From positions 1-64,000 of the forward strand of contig NZ_JANIAA010000020.1 in assembly GCF_024505145.1 (NCBI RefSeq): 64,000 nt of DNA. The letters are read 5' to 3'. Position numbers and translations under genes: made by a program. Below the pieces are notes generated by a model, which was not told where the DNA came from, ran no database searches, and saw nothing but the letters and a program-made list of their open reading frames with translations. Shown here piece by piece: positions 1 through 7,348 of the stretch (its first letter is position 1; each line of letters begins with the position of its first letter). The stretch comes from Streptomyces rugosispiralis. GTDB lineage: Bacteria > Actinomycetota > Actinomycetes > Streptomycetales > Streptomycetaceae.

Positions 1-90
1 ACAGCCCGCCGCAGGCGGCACGGTTCGCCGGACACCTCCTGGGGAGCGTGTTTGCCGCTCCATCCGGGCGGTAAATGGATAATCGCAACA

Positions 91-121
91 AGCAATCCAG
101 GCGGCTCCAGCAATCCAGGCG
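91..121. repeat. 13-bp direct repeat upstream of the SMR gene
   Basis: The sequence agcaatccaggcg occurs at 91-103 and again at 109-121, 18 bp apart, in the leader of the SMR transporter gene. It could be a tandem binding site or a slippage duplication like the others in this window. No function can be assigned from sequence alone. Confidence 0.5.
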
Positions 122-127
122 ACCGGG

Positions 128-171
128 GATGCCCCGGGCGACGGCAGCCCACGGCGGCACGGGAGGGCATC
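128..171 (+). promoter_or_regulatory. RBS-sequestering hairpin before the SMR gene
   Basis: GATGCCC (128-134) is perfectly complementary to GGGCATC (165-171). The second arm overlaps the end of the ribosome binding site gggaggg (161-167), seven bases before the ATG at 175. The enclosed segment contains three ACGG tetranucleotides. Such a stem could hold the RBS closed. Guanidine riboswitches often control SugE/Gdx genes, but the known guanidine-I, -II and -III consensus sequences do not match cleanly here, so a riboswitch is only a possibility. Confidence 0.4.
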
Positions 172-174
172 TCT

Positions 175-498
175 ATGGCGTGGCTGCTGGTCGTGGTCGC
201 CGGGCTACTCGAAACCGGCTTCGCCGTCTGCCTCAAGCTCTCGCACGGCTTCACCCGCCTCTGGCCGACCATCGCCTTCTGCGCCTTCGCGCTCGGCAGC
301 TTCGGACTGCTGACGCTGTCCCTGAAGAAGCTCGACGTGGGGCCCGCGTACGCGGTGTGGACGGGGATCGGGGCCGCCGGGACCGCGATCTACGGCATGG
401 TCTTCCTCGGCGACCTCGTCTCCACGCTCAAGGTGATCTCCATCACGCTGGTGATCGTCGGCGTCATAGGACTCCAGCTCTCGGGCTCGGCCCACTGA
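175..498 (+). CDS. sugE: SMR-family exporter (SugE/Gdx-like)
   Basis: A 107-residue protein of the small multidrug resistance family with four predicted membrane helices and almost no loops. The family's essential membrane glutamate is at position 13 (GLLETG). SMR proteins work as antiparallel homodimers exchanging protons for cationic substrates; the Gdx/SugE branch exports guanidinium. The ATG at 175 was chosen over the longer open frame because it has a gggaggg ribosome binding site seven bases upstream and starts at the family's usual N terminus. A hairpin covers that site. The stop region is tandemly duplicated (488-508 and 523-543). A TetR gene lies convergently downstream. The substrate is inferred from the family. 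Confidence 0.88.
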   Translation: MAWLLVVVAGLLETGFAVCLKLSHGFTRLWPTIAFCAFALGSFGLLTLSLKKLDVGPAYAVWTGIGAAGTAIYGMVFLGDLVSTLKVISITLVIVGVIGLQLSGSAH

Positions 499-543
499 GG
501 CCATCGGCACACCGAGACCTGCCGGCCCACTGAGGCCATCGGC
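488..543. repeat. Tandem duplication across the SMR stop codon
   Basis: A 21-bp segment beginning cggcccactgagg is present at 488-508 and again at 523-543 (period 35). The first copy contains the stop codon of the SMR gene; the second lies in non-coding DNA. It is one of about ten such stop-spanning duplications in the window. Confidence 0.85.
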
Positions 544-562
544 CCGCCGAGACCCGGCCGCC

Positions 563-1132
563 TCAAGCCAGCACGGTGCGCACCATACGGGCCACATCCG
601 CCGCCGGGGCGGGCGCCACCACGTACGACAGGGCCAGCCTGGCGACCGCCTCACAGGCCAGCGGCAACTCGACCGCGCCAGGCGGCCAGTCGCCCGCCAG
701 CAGCCGCACCGCCCGGTCCCGCGCCTCGCCGATCAGCTCGCCCGGTGCGGGCAGCGGCTCCGGCTCCTCCGGCAGTGCCGTCCTTACGGACGTCGGCAGC
801 CGCTCGGTCCAGCAGCCCGTGAGCACCGCCCGCACCAGTGGGTTCTCGGCCGCCGAGCGAACGGTCCACACCGCCGCGGCGGCCAGCCGCTCCCTGGGGG
901 CCGCCGCGCCGGACACCCCGGACAGCGCACGCTCGACTCCGCGCAGATAGGCGTCGGCCTCGCGCCGCACCAGAGCGCGGGCGAGGCCCTCCTTGCTGCC
1001 GAACTCGTTGTAGAGGGTCTGTCGGGAGACCCCGGCCGCCGCCGCGACCTCGGACATCTTCACCCTCCGCCACGGACGGCGCTCGAGCGTGGCGAAGGCC
1101 GCGTCGAGTAAGGATTCACGCGCTGCGGGCAT
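563..1132 (-). CDS. TetR/AcrR-family transcriptional regulator
   Basis: A 189-residue TetR-type repressor. The N-terminal helix-turn-helix is clear (VAAAAGVSRQTLYNEF, about residues 25-45), followed by an all-helical ligand-binding domain with no recognisable effector signature. It reads convergently toward the SMR gene and divergently from hisN, so either could be a target, but no operator is obvious. The chosen ATG has a gggagg ribosome binding site. A 19-bp block containing both this RBS and the start codon is tandemly duplicated upstream (1125-1143 and 1147-1165). The second copy opens an out-of-frame 12-codon reading frame that overlaps the regulator's start. Confidence 0.88.
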   Translation of the reverse strand: MPAARESLLDAAFATLERRPWRRVKMSEVAAAAGVSRQTLYNEFGSKEGLARALVRREADAYLRGVERALSGVSGAAAPRERLAAAAVWTVRSAAENPLVRAVLTGCWTERLPTSVRTALPEEPEPLPAPGELIGEARDRAVRLLAGDWPPGAVELPLACEAVARLALSYVVAPAPAADVARMVRTVLA

Positions 1133-1165
1133 CGTCGCCTCCCAGAGCGGGCATCGTCGCCTCCC
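1125..1165. repeat. Duplicated RBS and start codon of the TetR gene
   Basis: The 19-bp block gcgggcatcgtcgcctccc is found at 1125-1143 and 1147-1165 (period 22). On the minus strand each copy provides a GGGAGG-type ribosome binding site and an ATG. The downstream copy starts the TetR gene at 1132. The upstream copy starts a short frame at 1154, offset by one base, which terminates after entering the TetR coding region. Confidence 0.85.
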
Positions 1166-1306
1166 GGCCCGGCATGTGCCCGACAGAATTGACGGGCCGC
1201 CAGATGAAGTCAAGAGCCGCGCGCGGGCGGACCCGTCCGGCCGGAGTCCCCTGGTCGTTGTGGAGTCGTGTGGCTCCGCGTCTTTTCCTGTCGATACTGT
1301 TCGGCC

Positions 1307-2101
1307 ATGCCCGACTACCACGATGACCTGCGTCTCGCCCACGTTCTCGCCGACGCCGCCGACGCGACCACCATGGAGCGGTTCAAGGCGCTCGACCTCA
1401 AGGTCGAGACAAAACCCGATATGACGCCGGTGAGCGAGGCCGACAAGGCGGCCGAGGAGCTGATCCGCACCTCGCTCCAGCGCGCCCGGCCGCGCGACGC
1501 GGTGCTCGGCGAGGAGTTCGGCAGCGAGGGCACCGGTCCTCGGCGCTGGGTGGTCGACCCGATCGACGGCACCAAGAACTATGTGCGCGGGGTCCCGGTC
1601 TGGGCCACCCTGATCGCCCTCATGGAGCGCGGCGAGGGCGGCGACCGGCCGGTGGTCGGGGTAGTCTCCGCACCGGCGCTGGGACGGCGCTGGTGGGCCG
1701 CGGAGGGGCTCGGGGCGTACACCGGGCGCAGCCTGTCCTCCGCGAGCCGGCTGACGGTCTCGAAGGTGAGCAACCTCTCGGACGCCTCGTTCGCGTACTC
1801 CTCGCTCAGCGGCTGGGAGGAGCGCGGCAGGCTGAACGGCTTCCTCGATCTGACCCGCGCCTGCTGGCGCACCCGTGGCTACGGCGACTTCTGGCCGTAC
1901 ATGATGGTGGCCGAGGGCTCGGTGGACATCTGCGCCGAACCGGAATTGTCGCTGTGGGACATGGCGGCCAACGCGGTGATCGTCCAGGAGGCGGGCGGCC
2001 GCTTCACCGGACTCGACGGCGTACCGGGCCCGAACAGCGGCGATGCGGCGGCGTCCAATGGGCTGCTGCACGGGGTGATGCTGGACTACCTGCGGCCATA
2101 A
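1307..2101 (+). CDS. hisN: Histidinol-phosphatase, inositol monophosphatase type
   Basis: A 264-residue member of the Mg-dependent IMPase superfamily. It carries the metal-binding GEEFG (about residue 70), the signature [15 protein letters not shown] (about 82-96) and the C-terminal [15 protein letters not shown]. In actinobacteria this subfamily dephosphorylates L-histidinol phosphate in histidine biosynthesis, and the sequence fits HisN better than general inositol phosphatases. The start at 1307 is the ATG giving the normal N terminus [12 protein letters not shown]; in-frame sequence upstream has no family similarity. It stands alone, divergent from the TetR gene. Exact substrate is inferred from the actinobacterial subfamily. 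Confidence 0.88.
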   Translation: MPDYHDDLRLAHVLADAADATTMERFKALDLKVETKPDMTPVSEADKAAEELIRTSLQRARPRDAVLGEEFGSEGTGPRRWVVDPIDGTKNYVRGVPVWATLIALMERGEGGDRPVVGVVSAPALGRRWWAAEGLGAYTGRSLSSASRLTVSKVSNLSDASFAYSSLSGWEERGRLNGFLDLTRACWRTRGYGDFWPYMMVAEGSVDICAEPELSLWDMAANAVIVQEAGGRFTGLDGVPGPNSGDAAASNGLLHGVMLDYLRP

Positions 2102-2220
2102 GGGGCCTTCCGGTGCTGGCCGGAGTGTGAACCGGAGCGCGGGGCGCGCCGCGCGGCGGATCGGCTTCCGCGCGCCCTTGTTGGACCCACCGAGGCATGT
2201 GAACATGAGAATTCCAGACC

Positions 2221-2250
2221 TTGTGAACTTGTGAATCCTTTCTCTAATGG
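2221..2250 (+). promoter_or_regulatory. Candidate promoter of the CBS gene
   Basis: In an unusually AT-rich 80-bp stretch, TTGTGA (2221-2226) and TAATGG (2245-2250) are 18 bp apart and precede the CBS-domain gene at 2284. The fit to a principal-sigma promoter is moderate. Confidence 0.35.
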
Positions 2251-2283
2251 GATCTGGGATTCACCAAGGAGGTGGCTCCATCC

Positions 2284-2682
2284 ATGCCCATGCACGTCCG
2301 TGACGCCATGAGCTCGGTGGTCCTCACCATCGGCCCCGCGCATACGCTCCGCCAGGCCGCCCGGCTGATGTCGGCCCGCCGGGTGGGATCGGCCATCGTG
2401 CTCGATCCCGACACCAGCGGCCTGGGGATTCTCACCGAGCGCGACATCCTCAACTCGCTGGGGGCGGGCCAGGACCCCGACCAGGAGGCCGCACACGACC
2501 ACACCACCGCCGATGTCGTCTTCGCCGCCCCCGAGTGGACGCTGGACGAGGCGGCCCGCGCGATGTCCCAGGGCGGCTTCCGCCATCTGGTCGTCCTCGA
2601 CGCGGGCGACCCGGTCGGGGTGGTGTCCGTGCGCGACATCATCCGCTGCTGGGCCCCGGCGCCCCAGCCCGTACCGGCGTGA
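2284..2682 (+). CDS. Two-CBS-domain protein
   Basis: A 132-residue protein made of two CBS motifs. The first runs from the start (MHVRDAMSS... ILTERDIL, about 3-60) and the second follows (TADVVFAAPEWTLDEAAR... GVVSVRDIIR, about 75-125). CBS pairs bind adenine nucleotides and act as energy or redox sensors; stand-alone forms usually regulate a partner. No catalytic domain is present. The ATG at 2284 is preceded by an excellent aaggaggt ribosome binding site. It is convergent with the catalase gene, separated by a bidirectional terminator. No partner is evident nearby. Confidence 0.88.
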   Translation: MPMHVRDAMSSVVLTIGPAHTLRQAARLMSARRVGSAIVLDPDTSGLGILTERDILNSLGAGQDPDQEAAHDHTTADVVFAAPEWTLDEAARAMSQGGFRHLVVLDAGDPVGVVSVRDIIRCWAPAPQPVPA

Positions 2683-2715
2683 GGACCTGACACCGCGCCC
2701 GCCACGAACCGGCAC

Positions 2716-2754
2716 CCGAAGAGGCCGGAGCCCAACGGCGTCCGGCCTCTTCGG
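2716..2754. terminator. Bidirectional terminator between CBS gene and katA
   Basis: A perfect 14-bp inverted repeat (ccgaagaggccgga, 2716-2729; tccggcctcttcgg, 2741-2754) with an 11-base loop sits between two convergent genes. It lacks a long T tract, as is common in Streptomyces. Confidence 0.8.
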
Positions 2755-2773
2755 TTGATACGGCAAGCGTCCG

Positions 2774-4240
2774 TCAGCCGCGCAGGGCCTGGACCGCGGC
2801 CTCCAGCCGCTTGCCGTAGTCGGCGTCCGCCTTGCGGAAGTTCTCGATCGCCCGCTGCGCGATGTCATCGCGGGAGACCTTGGCGATGAACTGCGCCAGA
2901 TTCTCGATCAGGCGCTCCTTCTCGTCGTCCGACATCAGCCGGTAGAGGTTGCCCGCCTGGACGAAGTCGTCGTCCTCGGCGTGCGAGGGGGCCTCGTGGT
3001 CCCCGGTCCGGCCGGATACCGGGGACGGCTGCCACAGCGCCCTGCCGGTCTCGGCCGGGCCGCCGAAGCTGTTGGGCTCGTAGTTCTTGGCGCCCGCGTG
3101 ACGCCCGTCGTACAGGAAGCCGTCCCGGCCGTACGTGCGCGCCTCGGCCGCGTGCGGACGGTTCACCGGCAGGTGGTCGGCATTGATGCCGACGCGGTAG
3201 CGGTGGGCGTCGCCGTACGCGAACAGGCGGCCCTGGAGCATCTTGTCCGGGGACGGGCCGATGCCCGGCACGAAGTGGGCGGGCGAGAAGATCGACTGCT
3301 CGACCTCGGCGAAGATGTTCCGCGGGTTGCGGTTGAGCTCCAGCTTGCCGATCTCGATCGGCGGGTAGTCCTCGTGCGGCCAGATCTTGGTCAGGTCGAA
3401 CGGGTTGAAGCGGTAGTTCGCCGCGTCGGCCGCCGGCATGATCTGCACCTGCACGGTCCAGGTCGGGAAGTCGCCCCGCTCGATGGCCTCGCGCAGATCG
3501 CGCTGGTGGCTGTCCGGGTCGAGACCCGCGGTCTCGGCCGCCTCGGCGGCGGTGAGGTTCTTGATCCCCTGGTCGGTCTTGAAGTGGTACTTCACCCAGA
3601 AGACCTCGCCCGCGGCGTTGTTCCACTGGTAGGTGTGCGAACCGTACCCGTTCATGTGGCGGTACGAGGCGGGGATGCCACGGTCGCCGAACAGCCAGGT
3701 CACCTGGTGGGTGGCCTCGGGCGAGAGCCCCCAGAAGTCCCAGACGTTGTCCGCCTCCTGCGAGCCGGTGTACGGGTCGCGCTTCTGGGTGTGGATGAAG
3801 TCGGGGAACTTGATGGCGTCCTTGATGAAGAACACCGGGGTGTTGTTCCCGACCAGGTCGTAGTTGCCGTCCTCGGTGTAGAACTTCAGCGCGAAACCGC
3901 GCGGGTCGCGCACCGCGTCCGCCGAGCCGAGGTTGCCGGCGACCGTCGAGAAGCGCAGGAACGTCTCGGTCTCCTTGCCGACCTCGGAGAGGAACGCGGC
4001 GCGGGTGTACTTCGTCACATCCGCGGTCACGGTGAAGGTGCCGTACGCGCCGGCGCCCCGCGCGTGCACGATCCGCTCCGGGATCCGCTCGCGGTTGAAG
4101 TGGGCGAGCTTCTCGATCAGGTGCTGGTCCTGGATGAGGACCGGACCGCCGGCGCCCGCCGTCTCGCTGTTCTGGTTGTCCGCCACCGGAGCCCCGGACT
4201 CCGTGGTCAGCGGGCCAGTGATGTTGTCCTGGACCGTCAC
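2774..4240 (-). CDS. katA: Monofunctional haem catalase
   Basis: A 488-residue small-subunit (clade 3 size) catalase that disproportionates hydrogen peroxide in the cytoplasm. Visible active-site elements are the distal histidine in [12 protein letters not shown], the distal asparagine in [12 protein letters not shown], and the proximal haem-ligand region [12 protein letters not shown] with the tyrosine. It is divergent from a Fur-family regulator. Its promoter (TTGACT, 16 bp, TAGGAT) contains a near-perfect 15-bp operator, so peroxide-sensitive repression by the neighbouring regulator is likely, as for CatR/CatA in S. coelicolor. It is the only catalase in the window. Confidence 0.95.
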   Translation of the reverse strand: MTVQDNITGPLTTESGAPVADNQNSETAGAGGPVLIQDQHLIEKLAHFNRERIPERIVHARGAGAYGTFTVTADVTKYTRAAFLSEVGKETETFLRFSTVAGNLGSADAVRDPRGFALKFYTEDGNYDLVGNNTPVFFIKDAIKFPDFIHTQKRDPYTGSQEADNVWDFWGLSPEATHQVTWLFGDRGIPASYRHMNGYGSHTYQWNNAAGEVFWVKYHFKTDQGIKNLTAAEAAETAGLDPDSHQRDLREAIERGDFPTWTVQVQIMPAADAANYRFNPFDLTKIWPHEDYPPIEIGKLELNRNPRNIFAEVEQSIFSPAHFVPGIGPSPDKMLQGRLFAYGDAHRYRVGINADHLPVNRPHAAEARTYGRDGFLYDGRHAGAKNYEPNSFGGPAETGRALWQPSPVSGRTGDHEAPSHAEDDDFVQAGNLYRLMSDDEKERLIENLAQFIAKVSRDDIAQRAIENFRKADADYGKRLEAAVQALRG

Positions 4241-4291
4241 GTGCGCCTCCCGCGTACTCGCATTCCGTCCCTTGGCCTGGGGCTGGTCACG

Positions 4292-4319
4292 ATCCTACAT
4301 TGGACATTGTCTAAGTCAA
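4292..4319 (-). promoter_or_regulatory. katA promoter with embedded Fur/CatR-type operator
   Basis: On the minus strand the -35 box is TTGACT (4314-4319) and the -10 box is TAGGAT (4292-4297), 16 bp apart. The spacer contains TTGGACATTGTCTAA (4300-4314), a 7-1-7 inverted repeat with one mismatch, the layout of Fur/PerR operators. Repressor binding would directly block RNA polymerase. Confidence 0.75.
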
Positions 4320-4402
4320 GAAGGCTTTGAAACTCGTACCCGATCTGGCCAAGGACCCGTCCGCTGCTACCCTTGTCCTTATCTGACTGATAGGTGAATG
4401 GC

Positions 4403-4816
4403 ATGAGTGACCTGCTGGAACGGCTCAGGGGACGCGGCTGGAGGCTGACGGCGCAGCGGCGTGTCGTCGCCGAGGTCCTCGACGGGGACCATGTGCACTA
4501 CACCGCCGACGAAGTCCACGCGCTGGCGGCCGAGCGACTGCCCGAGATCTCCCGCGCGACCGTGTACAACACCCTCGGCGAGCTCGTCACGCTCGGCGAG
4601 GTGATCGAGGTCAGCACGGACGGCAGAGCCAAGCGCTACGACCCGAACGCGCATCATGCGCATCAGCACCTGGTGTGCGCACGCTGCGGCACGATCCGCG
4701 ATGTCCACCCCTCCGGCGACCTGCTCGCCGATCTGCCCACGCAGGAGCGCTACGGATTCGCGATCTCCGCGGTCGAGGTGACGTACCGGGGGCTGTGCCC
4801 CGACTGCGCGGCCTGA
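4403..4816 (+). CDS. catR: Fur-family peroxide regulator (CatR/PerR-like)
   Basis: A 137-residue Fur-superfamily repressor. It has an N-terminal winged helix (RLTAQRRVVAEVL... ISRATVYNTLGEL, about 10-60), a histidine-rich metal site (HHAHQHLVCARCG, about 88-100) and a C-terminal CPDC. The two CxxC pairs suit the structural zinc site of PerR/CatR proteins, in which iron-catalysed oxidation releases DNA. It is divergent from katA over a shared operator. The ATG at 4403 was chosen, although a GTG at 4394 in the same frame is possible and the RBS is weak. Its stop region is tandemly duplicated (4808-4816 and 4830-4838). The peroxide-sensing role is inferred from context. Confidence 0.85.
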   Translation: MSDLLERLRGRGWRLTAQRRVVAEVLDGDHVHYTADEVHALAAERLPEISRATVYNTLGELVTLGEVIEVSTDGRAKRYDPNAHHAHQHLVCARCGTIRDVHPSGDLLADLPTQERYGFAISAVEVTYRGLCPDCAA

Positions 4817-4851
4817 GCAAGCCGTGACGGCGGCCTGAGAAGGCCGTAACA
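4808..4851. repeat. Tandem duplication across the catR stop codon
   Basis: gcggcctgagcaagccgtgacg is followed immediately by a slightly diverged copy (gcggcctgagaaggccgtaaca), period 22. The first copy holds the catR stop codon. Confidence 0.7.
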
Positions 4852-4856
4852 GACGA

Positions 4857-4886
4857 AAGGCCCGGATCCTTGAGGATCCGGGCCTT
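4857..4886. terminator. Terminator between catR and tRNA-fMet
   Basis: A perfect 13-bp inverted repeat (aaggcccggatcc, 4857-4869; ggatccgggcctt, 4874-4886) with a TTGA loop serves catR and the convergent tRNA gene. A near-identical hairpin follows the second initiator tRNA at 7165-7198. Confidence 0.85.
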
Positions 4887-4892
4887 CGCCAT

Positions 4893-4969
4893 TGGTAGCG
4901 GGGACAGGATTTGAACCTGCGACCTCTGGGTTATGAGCCCAGCGAGCTACCGAGCTGCTCCACCCCGCG
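4893..4969 (-). tRNA. Initiator tRNA-fMet (CAT), CCA encoded
   Basis: A 77-nt cloverleaf on the minus strand with anticodon CAT in a CTGGG/CCCAG stem. The initiator hallmarks are present: unpaired C1:A72 at the acceptor end and three consecutive G:C pairs in the anticodon stem. The 3' CCA is encoded (4893-4895). Its 74-nt body is identical to the copy at 7206-7279. A strong hairpin follows it. Confidence 0.95.
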
Positions 4970-5065
4970 TCGTTGTGTAGCAACCTTAACCCGGGGTGGA
5001 CAGCGGGAGCAAACCGGTTATCGGCGAGACGCCCGGCGGTGGGTCACCGCGGCGGATCCGGCGGG

Positions 5066-5125
5066 CCTGGGCCGGATCCGGGCCGGTGCGCTCGCCCGCG
5101 AGCACCTGGGCCGGATCCGGGCCGG
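5066..5125. repeat. 21-bp direct repeat, GGATCC-rich
   Basis: cctgggccggatccgggccgg occurs at 5066-5086 and 5105-5125 between the tRNA gene and the end of the Sel1 gene. The non-coding stretch 4970-5176 holds nothing else recognisable. Confidence 0.6.
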
Positions 5126-5176
5126 GGTCCGGGCCGGAGGTCCGGCCCGGCGCGCTCCGTCGCGAGCCCCGCCGCC

Positions 5177-7024
5177 CTACGCCGTCAGCTCCTGCTGGAG
5201 CGCCTCTCGCAGCCGGGCCGCGCGCTCGGCGACCTCCGCGGGGCCCAGCTCGACCGCCCGCGCGCACCACCGCTGCCCCTCGGCGAGCGCCCCGCGACGG
5301 GCCGCCAGCAGCGCGAGCCGCAGCGCGGCCCGGCCGTGTCCCGACTCGGCGGCACGCGTCCACCACAGGGCCGCCTCCGGCTCGCTGCCCTCCCGGGCCA
5401 GCAGCAGGCCCAGGTTGAACGCCCCGTTGCTGCTGCCCGCCTCGGCGGCCATGCGGTACCAGCGCGCGGCCTCGACCACGTCGCCGCGCGCGGCCGCGAA
5501 CATGCCCACCCGCACCTGGGCCCGCCGGTGACCCTGGCGGGCGGCGCGCTCGTACCACTCCTCGTACTCGGGGACGTGCGGCCCGGAGCCGTCGTCCGGC
5601 GGCGGGGTCGGGAAGCGGGTCCCGGACGAGCTGCCGAAGCCGGTGCCGGTCGCCGGGTCGCCGCCGACCGCGGAGCGGTCCAGCAGCGCGGCCAGCCGGA
5701 AGGCGCCCTCGGCGCTGCCGCCGCCCGCGGCGCAGCGCAGATGGCGCTCGGCGCTCTGGAGGTCGCCCTCCCGCTGCACGGCGAGGCCGACCTGCAGCGC
5801 GGCCTCGGTGTGCCCGGCGGCCGCGGCCCGCTCGTACCACTGCCGGGCCGCCCGGTCCTCGCCCCGGCCCGCGTGCAGGATGCCCAGGTTGAACGCGGCG
5901 TCGACGCTGCCCGCCTCGGCCGCCTTGGAGAACCACGGCTCGGCGCCCGCCGCGTCGCCGCGCTGGAGCAGCATCACGGCGACCGCGTTGGCGGCCTCCC
6001 GGTGGCCCGCGTAGGCGGCGCGGCGGTACCACTGCTCGGCCTGGGCGGTGCGGCCCTGCTCGGCGCAGAGCAGCCCGAGGTTGTAGGCGCCGTTGATGTC
6101 CCCGGCGTCGAGCGCGGCGCGGTACCAGCGCTCGGCGGTCTGGGTCTCGCCACGGTCGGCGTGGAGCGCGCCCAGCGCGTTGGCGGCGTTGCCGTCGCCG
6201 TCCTGGGCCGCCCGGTGCCACCAGACGGCGGCGCTGTCGGTGTCGCCCGCGTCACGCAGCAGGAAGCCCAGCGCGCAGGCGGCCCGGGCCTCGCCGTCCT
6301 TGGCGGAGGTCAGGTACCAGCGCCCGGCCTCCTTGGTCTCGCCGCGCTTCTCCAGCAGCGTGCCGAGGTGGAGGGCGGCCCGCCGGTGGCCCCGCGCGGC
6401 GGCCTGCCGGTACCACTGCTCGGCCTCCTCCCGGCCACCCCCGTCGGCGCCACGGCGGCGCTCGGCCGCCGGCTCGTCCCCCTCGTCGCCGCGGTCGTCG
6501 AGGATGCGGGCGAGGCGGTACGCGGCCTCGCGGTGGCCGCGCTCGGCGGCCGTACGGAACCAGCGCTCGGCCCCGATGTCGCTGCGGTGCTCCAGCAGAT
6601 CGCCCAGCGCGTACGCGCCCAGGGTGTGGCCGGACTCGGCGGACTGGCGCAGCCAGTACTCGGCGGCGGGCTCGTCGCCCCGCTCGCGGTGATGGCGGCC
6701 CAGGGCGTGGGCCGCGGCGGGGGATCCGGCGACGGCGGCTATGCGCCACCAGCCGGCGGCCTCGTCGGTGTAGCCGCGCTGGTGCAGCAGGACGCCGAGG
6801 TTGTTGGCGGCGGCGCGATCGCCCGCCGCGGTGGCTCCCCGCAGTTGCGGTTCGGCGCCGTCGAGGTCGCCGCAGCGCAGCAGCAGCGCGCCGAGTGCGC
6901 TCATCGCGGCGGTGTCACCGGCCTCGGCGGCACGACGGTGCCGGGTCTCCTCCTCGGCATCGTCATGCGTGTGCGCAAAACGCCCTGTCTCCAACAGACT
7001 GACCCTGTCCCCCATAAATCCCAT
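5177..7024 (-). CDS. Sel1-like TPR repeat protein
   Basis: A 615-residue protein composed almost entirely of about 14-15 Sel1-type repeats of roughly 34-36 residues, with cores like AAEAGSVDAAFNLGIL and WYRRAAYAGHREAANA. Two low-complexity breaks interrupt the solenoid, near residues 175-190 (acidic/arginine-rich) and 415-450 (proline/glycine-rich). There is no signal peptide or membrane segment. Such solenoids are protein-interaction scaffolds; no catalytic domain is visible. The start may be either of two ATGs nine bases apart (7024 or 7015). It sits between the two initiator tRNA genes, all on the minus strand. Its partner is unknown. Confidence 0.88.
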   Translation of the reverse strand: MGFMGDRVSLLETGRFAHTHDDAEEETRHRRAAEAGDTAAMSALGALLLRCGDLDGAEPQLRGATAAGDRAAANNLGVLLHQRGYTDEAAGWWRIAAVAGSPAAAHALGRHHRERGDEPAAEYWLRQSAESGHTLGAYALGDLLEHRSDIGAERWFRTAAERGHREAAYRLARILDDRGDEGDEPAAERRRGADGGGREEAEQWYRQAAARGHRRAALHLGTLLEKRGETKEAGRWYLTSAKDGEARAACALGFLLRDAGDTDSAAVWWHRAAQDGDGNAANALGALHADRGETQTAERWYRAALDAGDINGAYNLGLLCAEQGRTAQAEQWYRRAAYAGHREAANAVAVMLLQRGDAAGAEPWFSKAAEAGSVDAAFNLGILHAGRGEDRAARQWYERAAAAGHTEAALQVGLAVQREGDLQSAERHLRCAAGGGSAEGAFRLAALLDRSAVGGDPATGTGFGSSSGTRFPTPPPDDGSGPHVPEYEEWYERAARQGHRRAQVRVGMFAAARGDVVEAARWYRMAAEAGSSNGAFNLGLLLAREGSEPEAALWWTRAAESGHGRAALRLALLAARRGALAEGQRWCARAVELGPAEVAERAARLREALQQELTA

Positions 7025-7164
7025 CGTGGCATCACCCGCATCCGGCGTACACCTGGTATACCGCAGCCGACGAGGTCACTTCAGCGTTTTGTCGACATGC
7101 CCACAGAGAGACAACCCAAACGCTTGTATCCGCATTCCCCGAGTGGACGCTCATACAACACACA

Positions 7165-7198
7165 ACGAGGCCCGGATCCTTGCGGATCCGGGCCTCGT
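7165..7198 (-). terminator. Terminator after second tRNA-fMet
   Basis: A perfect 15-bp inverted repeat (acgaggcccggatcc, 7165-7179; ggatccgggcctcgt, 7184-7198) with a TTGC loop. It closely resembles the hairpin at 4857-4886, indicating that tRNA and terminator were duplicated together. Confidence 0.85.
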
Positions 7199-7205
7199 GT
7201 GTCAG

Positions 7206-7279
7206 TAGCGGGGACAGGATTTGAACCTGCGACCTCTGGGTTATGAGCCCAGCGAGCTACCGAGCTGCTCCACCCCGCG
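7206..7279 (-). tRNA. Initiator tRNA-fMet (CAT), CCA not encoded
   Basis: Identical over 74 nt to the tRNA at 4896-4969, with the same C1:A72 mismatch and G:C-rich anticodon stem. Unlike that copy, the bases after A73 read CTG, so CCA must be added by tRNA nucleotidyltransferase. A hairpin (7277-7307) and a possible -10 (TACGGT, 7293-7298 minus strand) lie just upstream. Confidence 0.95.
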
Positions 7280-7348
7280 CCGTGGTGCAACCACCGTACC
7301 ACGGCGCGAGGGGTCGGCCGCCCGGCCGTTCTCGCAGGTCGTCAAGGG

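Noticed and set aside
1-174. Guanidine riboswitch before the SMR gene
   Set aside because: The conserved sequences and tetraloop contexts of the described guanidine classes do not match, so only a generic RBS hairpin is reported.
2981-4330. Long plus-strand frame opposite katA
   Set aside because: It mirrors the catalase codons, has an R/V/G-rich composition with no family, and lacks an RBS.
4973-7246. 757-codon plus-strand frame opposite the Sel1 gene
   Set aside because: Antisense shadow of a GC-rich repeat protein; it even runs into the tRNA gene.
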